A stretch of DNA of 64,000 nucleotides from Amblyomma americanum. Taxonomy: Eukaryota; Arthropoda; Arachnida; Ixodida; Ixodidae. The stretch spans positions 542,490,207 through 542,554,206 of the forward strand of contig NC_135497.1 of NCBI RefSeq assembly GCF_052857255.1. Reading direction: 5' to 3'. Below the pieces are notes generated by a model. It had not been told where the DNA came from. It saw only the letters and a program-made list of their open reading frames with translations, and searched no databases. The translations under genes were made by a program, and so were the position numbers. This document shows, in pieces, positions 34,278 to 45,000 of the stretch. Positions within the stretch are counted from its first letter, which is position 1. Each line of letters begins with the position of its first letter.

Positions 34278-36641
34278 TTCAAGCTGCTGAAATTTCAAAG
34301 AACCATAATCACTGCATTAGCACTCCTGTTGCACTCAAAAACAATGAGCTCATGTTTTTTAATGGTTCATAATCTTGTTTTCTGTTGTGGTTTTCATTTT
34401 TACGGACCTCAGAGTGGCTATTCCAATGAACCATTCGGTTGTTTTATCTGGGTTGCCAATGAAAACTATACACTTAATGCCTTTCATTTCTGGGATTTAT
34501 TTTTTTATGGAATTTGGGGGATTGGGCAGGGGGTGGGAATTCACCTTAATTTCACCGTTATCATATCATATTTTGCAGCAGAAGACAATATACTATAAAT
34601 GCTAGTTTTTTTGTCAGGCATCAATTGCTGTTTTTGCACATTATTTTGTACACAACAAGAAAATGGCAGGCAGTACTGTAAAGCTTCTATCTAATCACAT
34701 ATTTTTTTTTTCGAATTCATTAGTTACTTCGCCACGTGCTTTATAATTTCCTACACAGCACTTCTTCATACGCGCGAGACCTGTCTGAGTTTGTTAGTAG
34801 ACTACAAAAATATTATTCAAAATCACACCAATCATTTTAAGCACATTATATTTAATAGTGCTCGACAAAATGATGAAGTAAGCAATCTCTAGCGCTCTTG
34901 TTTTGGCCTCTTGATTCTGAAGCATACTTTTTGAACTTATCCACAGAGTTAGCTGCATCGTGAATAACAAAAGCAACAAGATGCCTAAGCTCTATACAAT
35001 ATGCCCATAGAATGAGCACAACATATCTGCTAATTTTTGGCAGTGTCTGTACCTCGGTGCCCTGGAAAAAAGATGTTCTCTACAATATCTCCTTTAATCC
35101 TCTCAACCAAAGGAGGTCATTTTGAATAAGCTACTTGCCCATGTGGTTTATACACCCCGTATTCTGGCTCACTGGCGTCACTACACAGAGGAAAGGATTA
35201 CTTACCCTCGCTGCACAACGTTAAGAAGCGGTATATTCCACCTTGTGCGGGACTACCCTGGCTTCGCCACCGGACATCCCAAGATCGCACCCTACTGCCC
35301 ACGAAACACAAAACGTCTCTGAGAAATCTAGAAACAGCTACAAACGGCCGCAGACGTCTTGTTCCCTGTTCGAACGTTTAATATACATCAACAGAAGAGG
35401 TTTATTAGTGAACTTCTTCTAAACGTCCCTTTTGAGAACATGCGAAGACGTGTGCCATTTGTTACGGGAGATAGAAACAGGGAGCACCGCGGCCGACGAA
35501 TGCATGTAAATATGCAATCTATATAACAGGAATCCGCGTCTTTTGTCATGCGGCGCGAAAAGCATACCCAATTCCGATAGAATCGAACAGCGTCAGTCGC
35601 ACTTCGCCTGAGCTAGGCAATAAAAATTGTTTTCAAAGATCAACGTGTCATTTTAATCCACAGATCGTGCCACGGATGCTTATGCAGGGCTGTTTGCAAG
35701 GCTGTAACGCGTATGCCATACACATGTTGTCCGCCACCACCGGTCACCGCGTTCAGTACATGAAGGCTTTCCGTTGTGGCGTACATGGTACAAAGACGGG
35801 CTGGTTTGCTGCAGCTTGTGCACATAATTAAAATCATACACACGACAGAGCAAGGAACACGCAGACAAAAAATGGGCCCGCATTTACAGTATACGACCTA
35901 ACACGAAACCACGTTTCAAGAAAACACACGACTGGCTGCGGTTGGCTTTGGCTATCGTTAGCTTTTCGCGCAGCCATAATGAAACAAGCGCATGTCATAA
36001 GCAATCATCAGAATAAAAAATAAATTTATTGTATTACATTAACAATTTTATGTTGCTTTTTGCTGGTATTTCAAGTAATGTTTTTTTTGTCCCTTTCATC
36101 TCTGTCCCTTGTGTTTTTTGTCGCGCTACAAGCATCCCCTCGAGCAAAATGAACCAACTCGCCCAGCAAAATGTTTTATTAACTACTGATCGTCACTAGG
36201 TGGTTGGTTGCAACAGATCGGCATCACGTGACTGCATCTTGCGCGCGCATTTTTCGGTTCCAGCGCTTGAACTAAGCTCCTTTGTTTCTGCGCGGTCAAT
36301 GTCATTGTGAGCGAGCAAGTGCTGCGTTACTACCACGTTGTGTGCGACGGGTGAAGGCAAGTGGAGGCGCTCTTCGTTACTCCTGCAACACCTTGTTTCC
36401 AGGTGTGAGTAAACGTGGTCCCATAGTTTCAGTTTGGTCAATATGTTCGCGGTCTCGCATATCACACGTGCAGTATGGCCTTTGAAAGTTTAATGAGAGG
36501 AACTCTGTACGCCGTTCTTTTTTTTCAGCGCTGCCTTTGTGTACGCGGCTGAAGACGCAATTTATCTTGTTTATTTGCTGTCGGCGCTAAGGCTGTCCTG
36601 GCCGAGAAGTCTCTTTTTAAGTGAGTTGAGGTTACGCAGCA
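34278..36641. other. Intergenic upstream of the transposase gene
   Basis: No confident gene. Near 36100-36180, TTTTTTGTCGCGCTACAAGC and ACCAACTCGCCCAGC match the Penelope-associated sequence at 23.6 and 24.1 kb. The 35.1-35.5 kb frames are unassigned. The last 400 bp are GC-richer and would contain the transposase promoter. Confidence 0.45.
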
Positions 36642-38838
36642 ATGGAAAGAAAACGAAAGGCCATTGACGCGCTTTCGCGAACTCAGCGGCATCGTAGACT
36701 TGATGCCCTCATTCAGCCATTAGTTCGTGAGATCGACTTAGAAAGAACCATACGAGAACAGAGACCTTCTTGTGAAGCAGCACAACTTAAGCTAGATGAT
36801 CGCTCTGCTTTGGTTATTGAATTCGGCGCGAGCTCCTCAGGAGATCTGTTCCAGCATGGACCGCGGAATGGAATGTGTAGACACACCACTAGTACAGAGT
36901 GTGGTCACTGCTCATGACGAATTGGAACCGCAACCGGGGCGTTCAAAGGCTCTGGTAGAGTCAAGTGACAGCGAGTTGAGCGCGCATGAGTACGATAGCC
37001 GATATTGTGTTCACGAAGAACCGGGTAGATCAAGTGTTGTAGCACCTAGTCGTAGCGGGAGTAGTGAGAGTGAGACTGAATGCCAGTTTTCTGAGCAGCG
37101 CGCCGATTCTGCAGAACAGATAGCTGATCTTTTGAGAAATTGGTCATGCGAGCACAATGTTACACAGGCAGCCCTTTCCTCACTTCTGAAAATATTAAAA
37201 ACGCATGAATGCTTCGCGAGCTTGCCATCAGATGCGCGGACGCTACTGAGAACCCCACGTTTTGCCGAAGTTGAGACTTCAGGAAAAGGATCATATGTCT
37301 ACTTTGGTATTGTAAAGAGCCTTGAAGGCATGTTGGCAAAGTATTCCAACTTGTCTCGGCTACCTAAAAGCATTGGTTTGATGTTCTATATTGATAGGCT
37401 TCCACTCAGCAAAAGCTCCCAGAGCCAGTTCTGGCCCATTCTTGCAAAGACTGATGACATTCCTGGCACTGGTGTGTTTTTGGTTGCATGCTACCATGGT
37501 AACCAAAAGCCTCCATCACTGTGTGATTTCCTGAGTTCTTTGATCGGTGAATTGCTGCAGCTCCTAGAGAGGAGACTGTGCATTGATGGTTTTTACTTCG
37601 CTATAGCTATTAAAGGGTTTGCAAGCGATGCACCTGCCCGTGCATTTGTTTTAGGCACAAAACTACATTCTGGTTACTATGGCTGTGGGAAGTGCCAACA
37701 GAAAGAAAAGTATGTTGAAGGTAGAGTTGTGTTTCCAGACACACATGCATCATTGCGAACAGATGTGAGCTTTGCTGACAAAGTGCAGGAGGAATATCAT
37801 GTGACAGAGGCACCACTTTCTTCCCTTCCAATTGGCCTTGTATCTCATTTCCCACTCGAGTACATGCACTTAGTTTGCCTGGGAGTCACAAAAAAATTGA
37901 TACTGCTGTGGATGAGAGGCTCACTAGAATATCCTTTGCCTTCATCAGCAGTTGAAAGAATCACAAAAGGGTTACTAGAGCTGGCAACCATTCACTGCGA
38001 AGAGATTGCCCGGAAGCAACACTCCCTGGGAGAAATTTATCGCTGGAAAGCGACCGAGCTGCGTTGTTTCCTGCTGTACTTTGGCCCAGCTGTTCTGAAG
38101 GGCATTCTACCAGAAAAATTGTACATTCATTTTCTACTTCTGCATGTGGGAATCACCATACTTTCCAGTGATGCTATGTGCCAGGGCTATTGTGACTATG
38201 GCAAGGAGTTGCTCATCTGCTTTGTCTCATCGTTTAAATCACTTTATGGTGAGCACAATGTCTCTTATAATGTGCATTCCTTGGTTCATTTGGCTGATGA
38301 TGTGGCCAAGCATGGAGCTCTCGACAACTTTAGTGCATTCCCTGCAGAGAATTTCATGCACCACCTGAAGAAGCTGATAAGACACTCACAGAAGCCACTA
38401 GAACAGCTTGCTAATCGCATTGCTGAAAGGACGGCTGCTGGTACATTGTTCATGACCAAGGAGCCTACTTACCAGACAGTGCTGTATTCACAGATGCACT
38501 GCCGTGGCCCCTTGGCCGAAAACTGCCGTGGGCCTCAGTTCAGCATTGCAAAGTTTCCTCTCTTCACTTTGAGAACATCACCAGCAAACAATGCTTGCAC
38601 CATGAGAGATTCAACTGCCATCATGGTCGAAAATTTTGCATTTGACTGCCATGGTCACAAAGTTGTAGTTGGCAGAAAATTGGAGATTCTTGGCGACTTC
38701 TTCACCACGCCATGCACATCTTCAAATCTTGGCATTTTTATTGCGAAGGAAACTTCTGGCCCCCTTATTTCATTGCGGCTCTCTGATATTAAGTCATGGT
38801 GCATCTTGCTGCCTCTTGAGTGCCTGGAGTCTCAGTAA
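36642..38838 (+). CDS. CACTA-like transposase (DUF4218-type), long open frame
   Basis: A 680-codon frame (36796-38838) is uninterrupted. Its blocks are MFYIDRLPLSKSSQSQFWPI, a Cys pair in YYGCGKCQQ, FPLEYMHLVCLGVTKKL, and NVHSLVHLADDVAKHG plus NFSAFPAENFMHHLKKLIRH, the DUF4218 signature. It ends with a C-terminal DFFTTPC..LGIFIAKE segment. The same order occurs in the decayed minus-strand copy at 14.9-17.0 kb. An upstream overlapping frame starting at 36642 (MERKRKAIDALSRTQRHRRL) looks like the true N-terminus of this family, so a one-base frame change lies between about 36830 and 36860. Otherwise translation could start at the ATG at 36857. Between the N-terminal and core regions is a Ser/Glu-rich acidic linker. 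Presumed role: DNA cutting and joining for a CACTA-like transposon, or a domesticated copy. Confidence 0.8.
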
Positions 38839-38889
38839 GCACTTTTTCCTCTTATCCATTTGACTCTTTCATCCACTCAGCATATATAA

Positions 38890-39072
38890 TACCCTTGGCA
38901 TTTTAGCAGCTCTGCTTGCTCATGCATCCATTCTTCATATACATCTTTCATATTTTAGTAGCTTTTCTTGCTCATAATCTACTTTGTGTGTTGGCTCATG
39001 CATCTGTCATGCTTATATATCTTTGCATTTTAGCTACTCTGCTTGCTCACAATGTGCCACGTGTGTTGATAG
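38890..39072. repeat. Three imperfect tandem units carrying TTTTAG acceptors
   Basis: TTTTAG followed by (C/T)(A/T)(G/A)CT..TGCTTGCTCA occurs near 38903, 38956 and 39030, between the transposase stop and the next gene. Units contain CATGCATC and ATATATC/ATACATC words. Each TTTTAG could act as an acceptor for a 5' UTR intron. Confidence 0.6.
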
Positions 39073-39075
39073 GAA

Positions 39076-42000
39076 ATGTATGCTGTTGTGAGGTTTGTCG
39101 AAGGCAACAGTGTCGCAGTGGTGCCTACCAATTGGCTTTTGGACAATGACACAAAATGTTCCTGGCCAACCTCAAGCACAAACATCCAAAAATTAGTGCG
39201 AATGCGGTCCCAGCTGGACTCTTCTGCAGATGTGTATAGCATCGAACTTCTTGAAAAAACAGGTATGCAATGTCTAGTGCTTTTTGAAAATCTTAGATTC
39301 TTTGTAGTGGTTTCAGCAAAAGTTACCGCTGTGGCACACATACTTGCAGTGTACATTCCAGTTGTGCATATATGCATGTAATGAAGTTCCACTGATGCAG
39401 TGTCCTTCACAATGCAGAAAAGACATTTAAGAGGCAAAAAATATGAAATGCCTGCAAAAAACATGGTAGTCTATGGGCTTTGCATTGGAAGCATACATGC
39501 ACAGCATAATAGATAGGAAAATGCACCAAGGCTTATGCCAGCTTGGCTTCGTGTGTAGAGACGTGAAGAACAAGGCACCGGCTTAGTTTGGGAACCAAAA
39601 CTTCTATGTGACTCAACATCTTGCCCAGCATGTCAGTAATAGCTGCTAGCTTCCTTTCAATATGTAATTAGCTATAATTTATTGGTATTACAATAGCTTG
39701 TTAGGAGCGTCATGCCTAACAGTAGTCTGCACTTCACGGGGCACACCATTTTTCCAAGCATTTCACCCAAAAAACCCAAGCACCAGGCGAGAGCAAGACT
39801 TGTAAATATTGTAAAGCCAGTGAGTAGGCAAGGGCAGTGGGTCAAACTTTGCACCTACCTCATGTGAATCAGATAGGCAGACCACTAAGCCATTGCTGTC
39901 TGATGCTATAGTAGAATAAATTGCTCGTAATTTATAGCAAAGTGTTTGTCAGTACACTACTTGATGAAGGAAATGAAATGCTTTTTTTTTAGAAAAGTAT
40001 GACAAAGCACGACAAAAACTGCGTAAAGCAGAAGATACAGACCATTTGGAAACGTCAACAGATCAAGGTATGTGCTTCTGTTTTCTTCATTCGGAGTAAA
40101 TTTTTTTTCTCACTCTGAATGTCATTTTGATAGAAAAAAGGCGAGGCAAACGACGAAGATTCTTGCTGCTGTCCAGCTCATCTGATGATGACGAGACTGG
40201 AGCTCAGTGTTTTAACCTTCCGGAGCCACCTTTTCGTCTCCAAAGGTAATGGTTATTTTGTTGTACTGTAACAATGGCACCTATTATGGAAACTTTTCCA
40301 GGAGTCCACAGACGGAAGAAAGTAACAGCATGGGTAAGTTCGTAACACATCTATGAACGTTTGTCATATCTCTTAAAATAAATTAAAATCAAATTGTTGT
40401 TACATCACATTCATTGAAGCCGGAAGTTAAAGAATACTGTTCAGTGTTCTGCTTACCCGTGATGGGACCAACGAAAAGAAGACAGAAAAACATGGAGCAG
40501 TACACAGAACAATGCTGGACTAACAATCACCTGTTATAGTTAACAGCATGCTGCTTAAGTACTCATGAGATACCAGTACACGGATGAGTTCGATTCCATC
40601 CTTTCGTTTGTATTTGTTTCATAGATATTCTGGCTCTTCGCACAGTGCCCAAATTAGGCCCTGTAAGGCATTTCAGTTGTCTTTGTGTATGAGCATATGC
40701 AACATGTGCTCTGGACCAAGGAAAGCATTTTGCTGAAGTCTTTGTACTTACACTTTGCAGGGAGCCATTCTTACTCAGTACAGCATAGCCAGCCAAGCCA
40801 ACCTGGTAAGATCTCGTATGGCAACTCCGTGCTCCCTATTAGGGCAATGAGAGTATACATTGCAGGGATTTTTTCTTCAACATTTAAATAATTTTGATGC
40901 CTTCGCATTTGTGTCTCATTGATCCAGACTTGCCACGGGAGCTTGTGCAGAGTACCCTTGGTAAGCTATTGCCGGCATATTGGTTTGGAGATCTGGTTCG
41001 CTGAAGCCTTAGCGCATTTGTTCTTATGCTTTGCAGAAAGCCACTCGTTCACGGCTGCCACAATGTTCTGGTAAGATGCAACGTGTCAGCTCCCTGGTTC
41101 AGTGCAGAGGAATGTAGCATCGCCTGCGTGTCTTTTATCTCATTCATTCCTTTGAATTGTTTGACGTCTTTCCGTTTTTATTCTTTGATCCAGACTCACA
41201 ATGGTCTTCATGGGCTGCCTCGGGTAAGTTCTTGCTGGCAAATTGGTCTGGAGAGCTGGTTCGCTAAAGCCTTAGCGCATTTGTTCTTTTGCTTTGCAGA
41301 AAGCCACACTCGTTCACGGCTGCCACAATGGTCTGGTAAGATGCAACGTGTCAGCTCCCTGGTTCAGTGCAGAGGAAGATTAGCATTGCACGCGTGTCTT
41401 TTATCTCAATCATTCCTTTGAATTGTTTGACGTCTTTCCATTTTTATTCTTTGATCCAGACTCACTGCAAAGGTCTTCACGGGCTGCCTCGGGTAAGTTC
41501 TTGCTGGCAAATTGGTTTGGAGAGCTGGTTCACTGAAGCCTTAGCACATTTGTTCTTTTGCTTTGCAGAAAGCCACACTCGCTCACGGCTGCCACAATGT
41601 TCTGGTAAGATGCGACATGTCAGCTCGCTGGTTCAGTGCAGAGGAAGATTAGCATTGCACGCGTGTCTTTTATCTCATTCATTCCTTTGAACTGTTTGAT
41701 GGCTTTCTGTTTTTATTCATTGATCCAGATTCATCCCAACTATCTCTGCGGACTGCCTCGGGTGAGTTCTTGCTGGCAAATTGGTTGGAAGAGCTGGTTT
41801 ACTCAACCTTGGTGCTTTTGTTCTTGTGCTTTTCAGGTCACGCTCGTTCATTGCATTCACAGCGTTCTGGTAAGATGTGACATGCCAGCTGATTCATGGC
41901 AGGGGATTAATACCACTGCATGATTGTCCCGTCTCATTCTTCAATTTTCATTTCTTTGTCTTCTTGCTTGTGCTTCTTTGGTGCAGATTCTTTGCGGGGC

Positions 42001-45000
42001 CTTGTGCAGAGTGGCCAGGGTAAGTTTTAGCTGGCATTTTAGTTCCTAGTGCATAAGTTCATTACCAGAGAGCTGGTTTGCTGAAGCCCTAGTGCAATAT
42101 TCTTGTTCTCGGTAGGAAGACTTTCTTGCTTGCCACAAGACAGCCAGCCAGACCAATACGGTATGATGCAGTGTGCCAGCACCCTCCCTTATTACAGTGA
42201 AATGATGTCAACACCAGCATGTTTTCTTTTGTTTATCCCATTGAATTGTTGCATTTATTCTTTCAATTTGTCTTGCATTCACAGTTTCACAACAGGGAGT
42301 GGCACAAAGTGCACGAGGTAAGCCTTGAGAGGAATGTTTAACAGTTCAGCCATGTGTCTGGAATGCATGTAGAGATCTGGTTCATTGTTACTCTATAATT
42401 TTCTTTTTAAGGAAGCTGTGCACATGAACTGATGGCTGGACCTCACTTTCTTGGTAATGCAATGCCTCAAATATCTGACCCCATTTACTTTAATTTCTTT
42501 GGAAAGAGACCAGTTTATTTTTCTTTCAGATGAAGCATCAAGAGACCCCTTAACCAATGTTTCATCCGAAGGAGGTAACATACACATCCTAAGCACTGAA
42601 TTTCTGCACTACTTTAATCAGTATTTATTGCCTTGGTAAAAACAACTTGCATGATATATGTTCTATTTTATGCACAAGTCAGCATTTTAAAAATGGTGTA
42701 GAGTTTGTTTTAAACTGCATCTTGCCTTATTGTACTGAGATGCTCACTTGCAATGCGAAAATTTGTATAGGTCCTGGTTGCATCAGAGTCACCGCAGGAA
42801 GTCAAATGTTACTTTTTAGCATGTGTCAATCTTTTCTGATATTGCATTATTTTCTTTGTTCAAATTAATAATAGAGTGCTTGCTTTCTGCCTGTTTCTTA
42901 TACTTTCAGGATATGATCACAAAAGCTTGGCAGCCGTGATCAGAACTGGAATATCAAGTGAGGGCATTTCATTAGTGCATGTTCCCTGCTCTATTCAAGC
43001 AGTTCATTTAAATGGCCTGTGTAAAATTTTTTGCTGATAGTTGATAGTGTAACTGTAATGCGTTCACTTTAAGTAAATTCAATTTTCAGTTATTTGCAGT
43101 TGATAGGTCTTGTTTAAAATGTTTAATATACTATGGATCTGCTGAAAAACTCAAAACTGTCAGCGAGTTCCTCCTGGCAATTTTCCTAATCACTTCAAGC
43201 AAGTTACCTAATGGCTGTATCACTTTTTTTGAGCTGATTATATTTTGATGTCAGTGAGGCATAACTTACGTGATGAAAATAATAAATTTGGTTGATGTGA
43301 AAAAGTACTAATAGCTGTAGCTAGGTCATACTAGTGCATACAAAGCTTTCATGAAAGTTATTCTTGTAGTTGAGTAAAAAGAGATCGCAGCCTTAAAGTT
43401 TGGTATGTTTTAAATGTGTTTCAATTTTTCTTTTTCAGTGGCAACACGTACAATTCTAAAAGAAATGGCATTTCTAAAAGCAGAAAATGAGGTCATAATT
43501 TCATTATTTGGTCAGGGTGAGGTTGATGTTGTGGAGCCTGCACAGTACAGTTACCCTTTGATGACTGTAAATGATGTGGAGGAGGTGGAGAAGAGCCTGA
43601 AAAACTCTGAGGCAGCTCGCAAGCAACTGGTAAGCAGGGCATGGATTCCTTTAAATTGCACAAGGTAATGCTTGGCTATTTTGCAGCAGCGCAAGGTTCT
43701 CTCACACATCGGTGGCACCACTGTGCGCAATACTACAGCCAATATGCTGAAGCATCTTCTCCATGACTCCGTGGGTGTTAACTACAGTTTATACGAACAG
43801 AAGGGAAAGAAGGCTGTAGTGAGCATGGAGCTCTTCAAGGTTATTGTTGGTGAGTGATTAAATATGCACTTTACAGTTGAGAGCAATTAGGAGCATTTGT
43901 CTTCAGTGCAGCTTTAGGTAGTGGTATTGAATTTTGCTCCTTTTTGTTGTCCTTTAACTATACAATCAACCAGTGGGTATTGTTTTACAGCATAGACCGC
44001 TTATAACGTAAGTTGTGGGAGTTCCGAATATCCGCGCTATAAGCGGTACCGCGTTATAACCAAAACATCGTGTTTTTAAGCTCTCACGCATGCCAAACGG
44101 GCTACCTACCTTTAAAACACAATTTATTGCACATTTCACACACGCACACACACACAAAACAATTGCAACTGAGCATCAAGAGTGTTTGCATCGAAAGTGC
44201 ATTACGAGCGGAAGAATGCGGTGATTTTCGTCTGGCGGTGTTTTTTAACTGCAGTTCGAACGATTTCGTCCTCAACAAGACTTAAATACTGAAGCGCTTT
44301 GTCGCTCAAACTGTTTTTTGCGCAGTACATTTTCACTTTGCTCAGGTATTCGAGCGCGTCCTTGCATGGCACATCTGGCATTGGGTCGACATCGTCCTCC
44401 CCGTCCGATTCATCATCGGTCGCAAGCTCCACGCCACTGCGCACCGCTGCGACAATCGCATCATCCGTGCTCGCTTCCTCGCAGACAACCAGCTCATTTT
44501 CATCAGCACTGACGTAGTCTTCGAAAGTGTCTGTTGCGGAAACGATGTTACCCTCAATGAGGCCGGACCACACGTCGTCAGTGCTGACTGCCTCATCGAC
44601 GACGTCGCTCTCCTCATCAGCTCCAACTTCGGCGTTACGTACGAAGCCAGCCTTCCGAAAGCACTTGCTTACTGTTTGAGCTTTCACTTGCCACCACGAA
44701 GCAACAATCATGTCAATTGCACCCCTTAAATGCACCTTAAGGGGCTGCTGCTGCTGCATGTTCAGCAGAACTCTCTCACAAATTCTTTTCTTGTAGAGTG
44801 CCTTAACAGTGGCGATGACGCCCTGGTCAAGGGGCTGACTTTTGGCGGTAGTATTCGCTGGCAAAAATTTCAAATTGACAGCAGTCAACCTGGGCTGGAT
44901 GTTATGAGCTGTGCAGTTATCAAGGATGAGCACAACCCGCCGCTTCTCTGCCACCATATCCTCATCAAATTTGCAAAGCCAGCTCGTAAAAAGCTCTTGC

